Positions 9,439-22,940 of a stretch of DNA of 48,234 nucleotides are shown here, in pieces. The stretch covers positions 1 through 48,234 of the forward strand of contig NZ_JBIPKI010000013.1 of assembly GCF_044068515.1 (NCBI RefSeq), written 5' to 3'. The translations under genes and the position numbers were made by a program. The notes beneath the pieces were generated by a model. That model did no database searches. It was given only the letters and a program-made list of their open reading frames with translations, and was not told the origin of the DNA. This DNA comes from Desulfurivibrio sp044068515. GTDB taxonomy: Bacteria; Desulfobacterota; Desulfobulbia; Desulfobulbales; Desulfurivibrionaceae. Each line of letters begins with the position of its first letter. The stretch's first letter is position 1.

Positions 9439-10122
9439 ATGGAAAAAAAGAAAACCCCAAAACGCCGGCCGCCGCTCAAATTGCTGCTCCTGCTGGCCTT
9501 GCTGCTCTTGGGAGTTCTGGCCCAGCGGCTGGAACTGGTGGACTGGTTCGAAGTGCTGGAATTGAGCCGGCAATACGCCCATCGCTGGTGGTTTGCCCCC
9601 CTTATGGTCAGCCTGATGGCGATTTTTTACGCCCTGGCCCTGCCCGGCTCCTTTTTCATGTGGCTTTGCGGGGCACTTTTTGTCCCGCTGGCGGCGACGG
9701 TGATCATCATCATCGGCGGGGTTGGCGGGGCTCTGCTGGCCTATTTTTTTTCCGGCCGGCTGTCCCGGGGAGAGAGTGAGCGAATCCGCCACTCTCCCCT
9801 GTTCGGCTTTATTCGCCGCCATGGGGATTTCATCGCCCTGACCGCGGTTCGTCTTTTCCCCAGCTTTCCCCATTCGGTGATCAATTACGGGGCGGGGATT
9901 CTCGCCCTGCCCCTGCGCTATTTCGTGCCCTCCACTATCATCGGCTTCAGCGTCAAAGGCTATCTCTATTCCAGCGCCATTTACCAGTTGACCAGCCTGG
10001 AAGAAGGGGGGGATTTCTTCTCCTGGCAGTTGATCGCCCCACTCCTGATCCTCTCAGCCCTCTTTGTGGCCGCCAAGCTTTTTTTGAGTCGCCATAAAGG
10101 TCTGGCCGGCAATTCCAGCTAG
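9439..10122 (+). CDS. TVP38/TMEM64 (VTT/DedA-like) membrane protein
   Basis: About 227 residues from ATG 9439. The frame is open back to a TTG at 9367 and includes a TTG at 9427 with a better-placed GGGAAG, so the start is uncertain. A basic N-terminus (EKKKTPKRRPP) is followed by a hydrophobic helix, then the VTT core: glycine-rich GGVGGALLAYFFSGRL, then FIALTAVRLFPSFPHSVINYGAGI, a re-entrant-loop signature of the family. These inner-membrane proteins belong to the DedA/VTT superfamily, linked to lipid scrambling; the exact substrate is unknown. It follows the acyltransferase fusion by under 80 bp in the same direction, so co-transcription and a role in membrane lipid handling are plausible. 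A second VTT protein is at 29669-30382. The gene ends convergent with the deaminase gene. Confidence 0.85.
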   Translation: MEKKKTPKRRPPLKLLLLLALLLLGVLAQRLELVDWFEVLELSRQYAHRWWFAPLMVSLMAIFYALALPGSFFMWLCGALFVPLAATVIIIIGGVGGALLAYFFSGRLSRGESERIRHSPLFGFIRRHGDFIALTAVRLFPSFPHSVINYGAGILALPLRYFVPSTIIGFSVKGYLYSSAIYQLTSLEEGGDFFSWQLIAPLLILSALFVAAKLFLSRHKGLAGNSS

Positions 10123-10253
10123 GGCCCGGGGCCGGGCGAGGGGATTCCCGGACTCTGGCGGGCCGCCGGGCACCACCTGCGCCGGGGCCGGCTGGATTAC
10201 GGCCGGGAGAGCAGCGCAGCCGAACGGGCCAGGATGGACTGGTTGGTGAGGGT

Positions 10254-10763
10254 TTACTGCTTGAGGGTATATTCGGCCAGCAGGCTGCCTTGCCAGTAGA
10301 GATTGTCGGGCTGGCGGAAAAAATGGCGGAAAAGTTCCAGACTTTCCCGGCGGCGAACATGGGGGGTGACCAGCACTTTCAGGGCCATTTGCCGGTAGAG
10401 CGGGGCCAGCTGGATCAGGGGCAGGGAAGTGGCGCCGCCCATGGCGTCTTCGTACGCGTAAACAATCCGGCGCACGCCGTTGAGCAGCAGGGCGGCGTAA
10501 CACATCAGGCAGGGCTCCATGGTGGCGTAAACCGTCAGTTCGCCCCGCTCGATTTCCGGTCGGCGGCCCAACAGCCGGCGGATGGCGACGATTTCGGCAT
10601 GGTCCAGTTCGGTGGGATTGGCCCCGCCGCTGTTCTGCCGGCGGCCCTCGGCCACCACCGCGCCCTCGGCCACGATTACCACCCCCACCGGAAACTCCCC
10701 GGCCGCCAGGGCTGCCTTGGCCTGCTCCAGGGCCAGGCCCATGAAATGCTCGTCTGGGTTCAT
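10254..10763 (-). CDS. Zinc-dependent nucleoside deaminase (TadA/CDA superfamily)
   Basis: 169 residues from ATG 10763, chosen because AGAGGAG lies 9 nt upstream; an in-frame extension to 10895 has no support. The zinc site is intact: HAE at 55-57 (His ligand and catalytic Glu) and PCLMC with Cys85 and Cys88. This places it in the cytidine/deoxycytidylate/tRNA-adenosine deaminase superfamily. TadA usually shows PCPMC followed by AGA, here PCLMC followed by YAA, and the C-terminus differs, so a free nucleobase or nucleoside deaminase (guanine deaminase-like) is as likely as tRNA A34 deaminase. It lies downstream of the HPP gene on the same strand, possibly as the last gene of that transcript. 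The function in this context is unknown. Confidence 0.78.
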   Translation of the reverse strand: MNPDEHFMGLALEQAKAALAAGEFPVGVVIVAEGAVVAEGRRQNSGGANPTELDHAEIVAIRRLLGRRPEIERGELTVYATMEPCLMCYAALLLNGVRRIVYAYEDAMGGATSLPLIQLAPLYRQMALKVLVTPHVRRRESLELFRHFFRQPDNLYWQGSLLAEYTLKQ

Positions 10764-10928
10764 CAAGCACCGCTCCTCTTTAAGCATGCTGGAGGATCTT
10801 AATCCCTCCCGCAGGATGCCAGCTTTGCCCCCGCCCGTCAACGATGACAACCTTGTTCCAACCCCCTGCCGTGTTGGTCGGTCCAGGCGGAGCAACCATA
10901 AATAAGCAAGTCCTGTCGTCGGCGCGGC

Positions 10929-11465
10929 TCAGAACCAGAATTCGGGGTACTGCCGGTTGGCGGGAATGTTGTTGATCAGCAGGGCCACCACCAGCATGAT
11001 CACCGCCCCGGTGGCCACCGGCAACAGAACATACCAGAAGCCCAGGTCGTGGATTTCCGGCCCGCCGATAACCGCGATCAGGGCGGTGGCCCCGCCGGGG
11101 GGGTGCAGGGTCCGGGTGAAGTGCATCAGGGCGATGGCCGTGGCCACCGCCAGGGCCGCCGCCAGCCAGAGATGGGGTTCCAGCAGCTGGTAGCAGGCCA
11201 CCCCGACCAGGGCGGAAAGGACATGGCCGCCGAGCAGATTGCGGGGCTGGGCCAGGGGGCTGCTGATGGCGCCGTAGATCAGCACCGCCGAGGCCCCGAA
11301 GGAGCCGACGATCAGCAGCAGGCCGGTGCCCTCCAGGAAAGGGTAGTGGAGCAGGGCCACCGCCGCCACCCCCAGGAAGGCCCCCAGCCAGGACCAGAAA
11401 ATCTCGCTGCCGCTGACCCGGGGCGGGCACTGGCCGGAACCCTTCATCTTGCAGAAATATCTCAT
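10929..11465 (-). CDS. HPP-family integral membrane protein
   Basis: 178 residues from ATG 11465, preceded by an excellent AGGGGGGA 5 nt upstream; the frame extends to a TTG at 11519 but without a ribosome site. The N-terminus has Cys residues (CKMKGSGQCPP). Four to five hydrophobic segments follow, with the name-giving motif TLHPPGGATALIAVIGG in the middle. HPP proteins (PF04982) are small multi-span inner-membrane proteins; some homologues have been linked to nitrite transport in plastids and cyanobacteria, but bacterial roles are mostly untested. It lies 135 bp downstream of the RND permease in the same direction, with a weak CCCCTG/CAGGGG hairpin (11548-11563) in the gap, so read-through from the efflux operon is possible but not shown. 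Confidence 0.85.
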   Translation of the reverse strand: MRYFCKMKGSGQCPPRVSGSEIFWSWLGAFLGVAAVALLHYPFLEGTGLLLIVGSFGASAVLIYGAISSPLAQPRNLLGGHVLSALVGVACYQLLEPHLWLAAALAVATAIALMHFTRTLHPPGGATALIAVIGGPEIHDLGFWYVLLPVATGAVIMLVVALLINNIPANRQYPEFWF

Positions 11466-11600
11466 CTTTCCCCCCTGGTTGCTTATCTTATCGGTGATGA
11501 TTTTCGATTCCATACTCAAGCGTGCCGGTTAACTCCGCTTCCCCAAACCCCTGGGATCAGGGGACCGGCCTGGTGGTTAAGTTTATCCCCCGACGGTTGA

Positions 11601-14600
11601 TTATGCCTGGTTCGGCCAAGATCTGGCCAGGGTAATCCGCAGTAAAACCGGGATAACCACCAAAGTCAAAAGGGTCGAGGCCAGAATACCGCCGCTGATC
11701 ACGGTGGCGATGGGGGAAAAGCGTTCCGAACCTACCGCCAGTTCCAGGGCCAGGGGCAGCATGCCGGCCACCGTGGACAGAGCGGTCATCATCACCGGGC
11801 GGAACCGGGTGGCCACCGCCGCGATGATCGCCTCCTCCAGGGGCAGGCCTTGCCGGCGTCCGGCCAGGACGAAGTCCACCAGGATGATGCTGTTGTTGAC
11901 CACGATGCCCACCAGCAGGACAATACCAAGCAGGGCGGGCATGGAGAGATATTTGCCGGCCACCGCCAGGGCCGCCGCCACCCCGATAAATTGCAGGGGG
12001 ATGGCTGTCATGATCACCAGCGGCTGGGCCAGGGAGCGAAACTGGACCAGCAGCAGCAGGTAAACGGCCAGGGCGCTGACCGCCAGCGCCCGCAGGAGGC
12101 GGCCGCGGGCCTCCGCCAGGTCCTGCTGTTCCCCGGTGATGGCCAGGTTATAGCCGGGCGGAGGGGCCAGGGCGGGCAGGGCCCGTTGGATTTCGTCCAC
12201 CACGTGGGAGAGGGGGCGTTCGCCGCTGACCCAGGCCCGGACCTCCAGGGTGCGGCGGAAATTCTGGCGGGAGACCAGGCGGGGCCCGTAGGCGGTGGTG
12301 AAGGCGGCGACTTCGGCCAGGCGTACACCCTGCCCGCTGCTGCCCAGCAGCAGGACTTCTTCCAGTCCTTCCCGCTGGTGGCGATCCCTCGGCTCATAAC
12401 GAATCACCACCTCCAGGTCCCGGCGGTCGCGCTGGCGGTAGGCGGTAACGGTTTCCCCGTCCAGGGCGCGCCGGACGGTGGCGGCGATTTCCCGACCGTT
12501 AAGGCCCAGCTCGGCGGCCCGTTCGCGATCGATGACCACCCGGGTTTCGGGGCGGTCCAGGTCCCAGTTTTTGTAGGGATCACGAATCCCCGGAACTCCG
12601 TGCAGCAGAGCCAGGGTCCCTTCGGCCAGGGCGGCGAGCCGGGCCGGATCCGGTCCGCTGATTTCGACCACCACCGGGGCGCTGGTGGTGGGCCGGGCGG
12701 TGCCGCCCTGTTCCTGGAAAACCCCCAGGGTCACGCCCGGCAGAGTTTGCACCGCCCGGCGCAGGCGCTCCATGATCGACCACTGGCTTTCATCACGCCG
12801 GTTGCGGGGCGTCAGATCAACACTGATTTCGGCCTGGTGCGGGTCCATGGCTCCCCGGCCGCCCAGGTAGCGGGCGCCGGGTTCGTAGCCGATCCGGGTG
12901 CTGACCCCGGTCACCGCGACCTCGGCCAGCAGGACTTTTTCCACTTCGGCCACGGTGGCCAGGGTGACCGGCAGGGGGGTGCCGGGGACCATGTCCAGCA
13001 AGACCCGGAAGCTGCCCGAGTCGAAGCGGGGCATCATTTCGCTGCCGCCGATCCGGATCAGCGCCAGGCTGGCCAGCAGCAGGACGATGGTCAGACCGAA
13101 GGTGACGGCCGGTCGGCGCAGGCCCCCGGTCAGCAAGCCAAGATAGATATCCCGCAGCCCGCCGCTGAGCCGGTCAAACCGTCCGGCCCGCCGGGAAGCG
13201 ACAGGTCCGCGGCCCAGGAGAGCGGCCGCCAGCAGCGGCACCAGGGTCAGGGCCACCACCAGGGAAGAGGAAAGGGCGAAGGCCAGGGTCAGGGCCAGGG
13301 GGCGGAAGAGTTCGCCGACGAAGCCGCCGAGAAAAGTGAGGGGGACCAGCACGGCCAAAGTGGTGACAGTGCCGCCGATCTTGGCCGCCATAATTTCGCC
13401 GGTGCCGGTGCTGGCGGCCGTCTCCGGGGATTGGCCCTCTTCCAGGCGCCGGTGGATGTTTTCCAGGATGACGATGCTGTCGTCCACCAGCAGGCCGATG
13501 GCCAGAATAATCGCCGACATGGTCACCATGTCCAGTTGCAGGCCTCCCAGGCGCATCAGGCCGAAGGTGGCCAGAAAGGCGACGGGAATGGTGGTGGCGA
13601 CAATCAGGGCCTGGCGCAAATTGCCGAGAAAGAGCAGCACCACCAGCATGGTCAGGCCGATGGCGCTCAAGATCGTCAAGGTCATGCTGCTGATCACCAC
13701 CCGGGTGAAGGCGGAATCATCCTCGGCCACCGCGAAGGTGATGGCCGGTTCCTCCCGGTCCAACTCTTCCAGGAGAGCGAAGATGCGATCCGCCACCTCC
13801 ACCGTATTGGCCTCGCTGCGCTTGAGAACCTGGACCGCTATGGCCGGGCGACCGTCGTGGCGATAGGCGGAGCGGGGCTCGCCGGGGACAAGATGAACCT
13901 CGGCTACGTCGGCCAGCCGCAAAAGATGGTCGCCGCGGCGCTGGAGCACCAGGTCGGCGGCGTCGGCGGCATCCCGCAGGGGGGTGTCGAAACGGACCAC
14001 CGTCTCCAGGCGGCCTCGCTGGCCGCGGCCCCCGGCCTCGCTGAGATTCCAGTCCCGCAGGGCGGCCATTACCTGCTCCGGGGTGACGCCGTGGCTGGCG
14101 AGGCGGTCGCGCTGCAGGCGCACTTCCAGCTGCAGGCGGTTGGCCCCCAGCACATCTACGGCCGCCACCCCCTCTACCAGGTTGAGCCGGTCGCGGACCC
14201 GGTTTTCGGCCACTTCCCTTACCTTGGCCAGGGTCAGTTCATCGCTGCTCAGGGCCAGGGTGATGATGGGGCGCTGGGCCGAGGAAAACTCCTGGATCTG
14301 GGGGTCGCCCATGGCGGCGGGGAGATTGCGGCGGATCCGGTTGATGGCGTTCTGGACTTCCACGGCCCCGACGGCGCTGGAGAAATGGTAGTGAAACTCC
14401 ACCTCCACCACCGCCAGTCCCTCCCGGCTGGTGGAGCGCAGGGCCCGGACGCCGTCGATGCCGGCAAACTCCTCCTCCATCAGCTTGCTGATCTGTTCGG
14501 CCACGTCCTCGGCAGCCATTCCCGGAAAGGGGGTGATCACCGTGACCATCGGGGGGTCGGTGTCGGGGAAAAGCTGCACCGGCAGCTGAAAGCGAGCGTC

Positions 14601-14681
14601 CAGGCCCAAGATCAGCACCGCCGCCAGGGCGGCCAGAACCGCGTGGCGATGGGCCAGAACCCAGCGGGGCAGAGCGGTCAT
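11601..14681 (-). CDS. RND efflux pump inner-membrane permease (HAE1/AcrB-like)
   Basis: 1026 residues, full length for the family. The N-terminal helix (AVLAALAAVLILGLDA) precedes the first porter loop, with PFPGMAAEDV resembling the family PG..PE-V pattern. The central helices carry GLLVDDSIVILENI, the TM4 proton-relay segment with Asp-Asp. The second half repeats the architecture, ending GIVLLVGIVVNNSIILVDF and a final helix block. RND permeases use the proton motive force to expel hydrophobic or amphiphilic compounds as trimers with a periplasmic adaptor and an outer-membrane channel. Its ATG overlaps the adaptor stop by 4 bp (ATGA), so the two are translationally coupled. No outer-membrane factor follows it; the only TolC-type domain nearby is fused to the second pump. 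The substrate cannot be read from the sequence. Confidence 0.93.
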   Translation of the reverse strand: MTALPRWVLAHRHAVLAALAAVLILGLDARFQLPVQLFPDTDPPMVTVITPFPGMAAEDVAEQISKLMEEEFAGIDGVRALRSTSREGLAVVEVEFHYHFSSAVGAVEVQNAINRIRRNLPAAMGDPQIQEFSSAQRPIITLALSSDELTLAKVREVAENRVRDRLNLVEGVAAVDVLGANRLQLEVRLQRDRLASHGVTPEQVMAALRDWNLSEAGGRGQRGRLETVVRFDTPLRDAADAADLVLQRRGDHLLRLADVAEVHLVPGEPRSAYRHDGRPAIAVQVLKRSEANTVEVADRIFALLEELDREEPAITFAVAEDDSAFTRVVISSMTLTILSAIGLTMLVVLLFLGNLRQALIVATTIPVAFLATFGLMRLGGLQLDMVTMSAIILAIGLLVDDSIVILENIHRRLEEGQSPETAASTGTGEIMAAKIGGTVTTLAVLVPLTFLGGFVGELFRPLALTLAFALSSSLVVALTLVPLLAAALLGRGPVASRRAGRFDRLSGGLRDIYLGLLTGGLRRPAVTFGLTIVLLLASLALIRIGGSEMMPRFDSGSFRVLLDMVPGTPLPVTLATVAEVEKVLLAEVAVTGVSTRIGYEPGARYLGGRGAMDPHQAEISVDLTPRNRRDESQWSIMERLRRAVQTLPGVTLGVFQEQGGTARPTTSAPVVVEISGPDPARLAALAEGTLALLHGVPGIRDPYKNWDLDRPETRVVIDRERAAELGLNGREIAATVRRALDGETVTAYRQRDRRDLEVVIRYEPRDRHQREGLEEVLLLGSSGQGVRLAEVAAFTTAYGPRLVSRQNFRRTLEVRAWVSGERPLSHVVDEIQRALPALAPPPGYNLAITGEQQDLAEARGRLLRALAVSALAVYLLLLVQFRSLAQPLVIMTAIPLQFIGVAAALAVAGKYLSMPALLGIVLLVGIVVNNSIILVDFVLAGRRQGLPLEEAIIAAVATRFRPVMMTALSTVAGMLPLALELAVGSERFSPIATVISGGILASTLLTLVVIPVLLRITLARSWPNQA

Positions 14682-15904
14682 TCAAGTTCCTTTTTCCGGG
14701 CCGGTTCGGGCCTGACGGCGGAATCACCGTCGGCGGGCGGCGGGCTGACCAATTGCAGCGCGCGGCCGTCGACCAGGTCGGGATAGGGGGTGGTGATGAT
14801 TTTTTCCCCGGCCTCAAGGCCCGCCAGCACGACGACCAGGCCGCCGGCTTCCGGTCCGGTTACCACCTCCCGCCGCCGGGCCCGCTCTTCTTCGACAACA
14901 AAAACGTGGGGTTGCAAAGCCCGGTAATGCAGGGCTTCGGCGGGGATGACCAGCGCCTTTTCCGCCCGTTCGGCCAGCACCTCAACCACCGCGGTCATGC
15001 CGGGCCGCAGTCCTTCCACCCCCCGGGGCAACAGGGCTTCCGCTCTGGCTCCCCGCCCCGGGGCCTCCAGGCTGGGATGGAGCCGGTCGAGGGAACCGGC
15101 CCAGCTTCGCTCCGCGGGCAGAGCTTCGCGGATCGGTCCTCCGGTCTCTTGCAGGCTGAAATCGGCGGCGGTTATCCGGACCGGAGCCCCGGGCCGGATT
15201 TCGGCCAAGTCCCCCTGGGGGATGACGAAAACCGCTTTCAGTTCGTCGTCGGCCACCAGTTCCAGCAGGGGTTGGCCCGGTGAAGCCAGGTCCCCGGGCA
15301 GGGCATAAATTTGGCCGATCATCCCGGCAAAGGGGGCCCGGACCCGGGCGTAGTCAAGCCGGGTGGCGGCGATGGCCTGCATTTCGTGATTGGCGGCCAG
15401 GGAGGCGGCCAGGAACTCCACCCGGTTTCGGGCCTCTTCCGCCGCTTCCGCCGGGGTGGCGGCATCGGCATAGAGCCGTTCCTGCCGGGCGAGCTTGCGG
15501 CGGGCCAGGTCCAGGTCGGCGGCGATGGCCTGGGTCTGCAGATCCAGGCGGACCAGTTCCTGGCGCAATTCCCGGTCGTCAAGCAAAACCAGCAGGGCAT
15601 TCTCTTGGACCCGGGTCCCGGAGCGAAACGGCATTTCCTCGATGCGCCCGGTGGTCCGGCTGCTGAGGTTGATTTGTCTCTCGGCGGCAATGGAGCCGGG
15701 ATAGCGCCGCCAACGTTCGAGGTCTTGCGGGGTCAGCACCATGGTTTCCACCACCAGGGGACGGACCGCTTCCGGCGGCGGGGGGTTGAAGGTGACCACC
15801 AGGCGCTCGGCTACGCCGAAGCCGACCCAGGTGCCGAGTGCCGCGACCAACAGAAGCACGACCAGTCCCTGGCGTCGGTTCAAGTGTTTTTTTTGTTCAG
15901 TCAT
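14678..15904 (-). CDS. RND efflux periplasmic adaptor (membrane fusion protein)
   Basis: 408 residues: an N-terminal anchor (GLVVLLLVAALGTWVGFGVA), a barrel-sandwich half with GRIEEMPFRSGTRVQENALLV, an alpha-helical hairpin of about 100 residues (ELRQELVRLDL to AIAATRLDYARV), the second lipoyl half (RAPFAGMIGQIYALPGDLASPGQPLLELV), a beta-barrel and a C-terminal membrane-proximal domain (KALVIPAEALHY). This is the usual order of AcrA/MexA-type adaptors linking an RND permease to an outer-membrane channel. Its start overlaps the TetR stop by 4 bp and its stop overlaps the permease start by 4 bp, so regulator, adaptor and pump form one tightly coupled operon. The anchor has no lipobox cysteine, so it is probably held by the uncleaved helix. 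Confidence 0.92.
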   Translation of the reverse strand: MTEQKKHLNRRQGLVVLLLVAALGTWVGFGVAERLVVTFNPPPPEAVRPLVVETMVLTPQDLERWRRYPGSIAAERQINLSSRTTGRIEEMPFRSGTRVQENALLVLLDDRELRQELVRLDLQTQAIAADLDLARRKLARQERLYADAATPAEAAEEARNRVEFLAASLAANHEMQAIAATRLDYARVRAPFAGMIGQIYALPGDLASPGQPLLELVADDELKAVFVIPQGDLAEIRPGAPVRITAADFSLQETGGPIREALPAERSWAGSLDRLHPSLEAPGRGARAEALLPRGVEGLRPGMTAVVEVLAERAEKALVIPAEALHYRALQPHVFVVEEERARRREVVTGPEAGGLVVVLAGLEAGEKIITTPYPDLVDGRALQLVSPPPADGDSAVRPEPARKKELE

Positions 15905-16545
15905 GGTTTCTTGCGTTCGCGGTTGGGGTTGCTGCCGGTTTGCTGCTTGACGATGCCTCGCTTAAAGATAGCGAAAACCCCGGGGGCGCCCTCTTGCATC
16001 TGCTCGGGGCGGCCCGCCAGCAGGGATTGGACGACCAGGCCCTGGATCATGCCGATGAACAGCGCCGCGGCCGCGGCGCCATCAACTTCCGGGGCCAGTT
16101 GGCCGGAGTTTTTGCCGGCTTCGATCAATTCGGCCAGCCGCCGCCGGTAACGATCGACCAGGGTACGGGCCACATCTTTGGCCGCGGAAGCCTGCGGGCG
16201 CTGCAATTCCCCGAAAAGCATCCGGGGGATGCCGGGATGGGCGACGACAAAAGCGATGTGGGCCATGAACATCGCCTCCAAGGCGGCCAAAGGGGAGGGC
16301 GCGGCACCGGCGGCCTTTTCCACCCGCTTGAGCAGTTGCTCGGCCACCCAGGCCATAACCGCCTGCCAGATCGCGTCCTTGCTGGGAAAATGGCGGAACA
16401 GGGCGCCCTGGGTCAGATTCATCCGGCTGGCGATGGCGGCGGTGGTGATTTCGCCGGGGTTTCGTTCGCCGGCCAGTTCAAGTACTGCCGCTACGGTGGC
16501 GGCTCGGCGCTGGGCGGCGGGAAGATGTTTGCTGGCGGGGGGCAT
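15901..16545 (-). CDS. TetR-family repressor of the efflux operon
   Basis: 214 residues. The N-terminal helix-turn-helix is clear: RRAATVAAVLELAGER, then ITTAAIASRMNLTQGALFRHF and PSKDAIWQAV, the standard TetR/AcrR recognition region. The C-terminal ligand-binding half (about 50-190) is diverse, as usual, with hydrophobic helices suited to a small-molecule pocket. GGAG 6 nt before the ATG serves as ribosome site and lies inside a 42-bp palindrome (16549-16590) that also covers the -10 region. Autorepression of TetR, adaptor and permease, relieved by a pump substrate, is the simplest reading. The same operator sits 210 bp from the divergent second pump operon and could also act on it. The family is certain; the ligand is unknown. 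Confidence 0.9.
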   Translation of the reverse strand: MPPASKHLPAAQRRAATVAAVLELAGERNPGEITTAAIASRMNLTQGALFRHFPSKDAIWQAVMAWVAEQLLKRVEKAAGAAPSPLAALEAMFMAHIAFVVAHPGIPRMLFGELQRPQASAAKDVARTLVDRYRRRLAELIEAGKNSGQLAPEVDGAAAAALFIGMIQGLVVQSLLAGRPEQMQEGAPGVFAIFKRGIVKQQTGSNPNRERKKP

Positions 16546-16548
16546 GGC

Positions 16549-16590
16549 GGCTCCGTTAAGTGAGTAATCGATTACTATCTTAACGGAGCC
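16549..16590. promoter_or_regulatory. TetR operator: 42-bp near-perfect palindrome
   Basis: The core AGTAATCGATTACT (16563-16576) is a perfect 14-bp palindrome. It is flanked by GTTAAG/CTTAAC and extends to GGCTCC/GGAGCC, so 42 bp are symmetric about 16569.5 with only the two base pairs next to the core mismatched. It begins 4 bp before the TetR start codon and covers the ribosome site and the likely -10 box. Size, symmetry and location are those of an autoregulatory TetR operator. Binding by the adjacent repressor is inferred. Confidence 0.8.
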
Positions 16591-16601
16591 CCCTTTGTCA
16601 A
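16571..16601 (-). promoter_or_regulatory. Promoter of the TetR-adaptor-permease operon
   Basis: On the minus strand a perfect -35 TTGACA (16601-16596) is followed after 19 nt by AGTAAT (16576-16571), or after 18 nt by TAGTAA. The -10 box coincides with half of the palindrome core, so repressor and RNA polymerase would compete. The spacer is slightly long, as in several regulated promoters. Confidence 0.6.
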
Positions 16602-16757
16602 GGGGGAAGCTCCGAATTGTTGGCGGGGCCTCCGGGTGGCCGGCCGTTTGCCTTGGCGCTTCCGGTGCCGGCAGGCTGCAGGTTGATTGTATGCCAGGCC
16701 AAGTTTGCCATGATTATCGGGAACTTCATGGTCCCGGGATTGTCTGGCCGTTATTAT

Positions 16758-16763
16758 TATAAT
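16758..16763 (+). promoter_or_regulatory. Consensus -10 box before the second pump operon
   Basis: A perfect TATAAT lies in an unusually AT-rich patch (16750-16800) where TTATTATTAT occurs twice, about 30 bp apart. It is about 37 nt before the adaptor ATG at 16801. No good -35 is seen at 16-19 nt, and no purine-rich ribosome site precedes the ATG, so an activator or a very short leader may be involved. The rest of 16591-16750 shows nothing recognisable. Confidence 0.45.
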
Positions 16764-16800
16764 TTTTACAAGAACGCCGGAATTTATTATTATCGTAATT

Positions 16801-18002
16801 ATGTGGAAACCAGACCAAAAAACCATGTTGGGCGCCGGGCTGGCGCTTTTTTTGCTGGTGCTGGCCTACTGGTATCTGGGCCGGGAAGATGATGCCGGCA
16901 ACGCGGTTCCGGCTCCCGGCCGCCCCGGCTCGGCGGCGGTGGCGGTGGAGGTGACCCCGTTGGAACGGGGAACCATCGTGGAGCGGCGCAGTTTCACCGG
17001 CACCTTGCAGCCGGCTTCCCGCTTCGATCTGGCGGCCCGGGTCGGCGGCCGCCTGCTGGAGCTGCACGCGGACCTCGGTGACGTCGTGCGCCGGGGCCAG
17101 GTGGTGGCTCGCCTGGACCAGGAAGAATACCGCCTGGATGTGGCCAAGGCCCAGGCCGAGCTGGAGGTGGCCGCGGCCGGCCTGATCGAGGCGGAAAGCT
17201 CCCTGGCCACCAGCCAACGGGATTATGAGCGGGTGCAGCGGCTGCGCCAGCAGGGAGTTGCCTCCGAGGCTGAACTGGATACGGCCCTGGCCAACTACCA
17301 GGCCCAGCAGGCCCGGGTAGCGGTGGCCGCCGCCCAGGTTTCCCTGCGGCGCTCCGCTTTGGCGGCGGCCAACCTGCGGCTGTCTTATACCGAAATCCGG
17401 GCCGACTGGCAGGGAGAGGAGCAGGAGCGGGTAATCGCCGAGCGTTTCGTTGATGAAGGCTCGCTGCTGGCCGCCAATACCCCGGTTTTTGCCTTGGTGG
17501 GCATCGACCGCCTGGTGGCGGTGGCCTACGCCCCGGAGCGGGATTATCCCCGTCTGGCCACCGGCCAGGCGGTGACGGTGCGGGCCGACGCCCTCGGGGA
17601 ACGCTCCTTTCCCGGGGTGCTGGCCCGCCTGGCCCCGGTGGTCCGGGAAGCTTCCCGCCAGGCCCGGTTGGAGGTGGCGGTGGCCAATCCCGAGCAGGTT
17701 TTGAAGCCGGGGATGTTCGTCCGCCTGGAAATTGAGCTGGCCCGCAAGGATGATGCTTTGCTGGTCCCCCGGGCGGCCCTGGTCGAGCGGACCGGCGCAT
17801 ACGGTCTTTTCCTGGCCGATCCGGAAACCTCTACCGCCCGTTATGTCCCGGTGCGCCTGGGGCTGCAGGAGCGGGAACGGGTGGAAATTGTCGAGCCGGC
17901 GCTATCCGGCCTGGCGATCAGCCTGGGTCAGCACCTGCTCAGCGACGGGGCCCGGATCATCATTCCCGCCGGTGAAGCCGGAGCGGCCGGGGAAGAGGGG
18001 CG

Positions 18003-18006
<4 letters not shown>
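16801..18006 (+). CDS. RND periplasmic adaptor of the second pump
   Basis: 401 residues. The N-terminal anchor is MLGAGLALFLLVLAYWYLG. The lipoyl/barrel-sandwich half RVGGRLLELHADLGDVVRRGQVVARLD is followed by a helical hairpin (about residues 110-190: AQAELEVAAAGLIEAESSLA onward, with YERVQRLRQQGVASEAELD), then beta-barrel and C-terminal domains (KPGMFVRLEIE, DDALLVPRAALVER). This is an AcrA/HlyD-type efflux adaptor with an RND-type hairpin length. The stop overlaps the next start by 4 bp (ATGA, 18003-18006), so it is translationally coupled to the permease-TolC fusion. The start is weakly supported because there is no Shine-Dalgarno; ATG at 16825 is an alternative. It is divergent from the TetR operon and possibly under the same operator. 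Confidence 0.9.
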
Positions 18007-22835
<4,829 letters not shown>

Positions 22836-22838
<3 letters not shown>

Positions 22839-22940
22839 ACGGCCAGCAGCACCGCATCTTGCGGCGATCAGTCCGGCTTGCGTACTGAGGTACGCGGCGC
22901 CGGCCTGCTTGCCGCAACCTGCGGCACTGCTGGCCGTTTA
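22836..22940. repeat. 105-nt dispersed hairpin repeat, copy 1
   Basis: Begins in the stop codon of the RND-TolC gene. The 14-nt outer arms (TAAACGGCCAGCAG at 22836-22849 and its reverse complement at 22927-22940) pair perfectly; interrupted inner arms follow. The centre holds GCGTACTGAGGTACGC (22880-22895), a 6-bp stem with a TGAG loop, inside a 32-nt core (22873-22904) identical to that at 39416-39447. The second copy has the same total length and offsets. Function is unknown: a REP-like mobile hairpin or an mRNA 3'-end structure. Confidence 0.8.

Noticed and set aside
11850..14786. 978-codon plus-strand frame opposite the RND permease
   Set aside because: Complement of a full-length permease with family motifs; low-complexity and Gln/Gly/Asp/His-rich with no fold. 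The same holds for the 1406-codon frame at 18516-22736.
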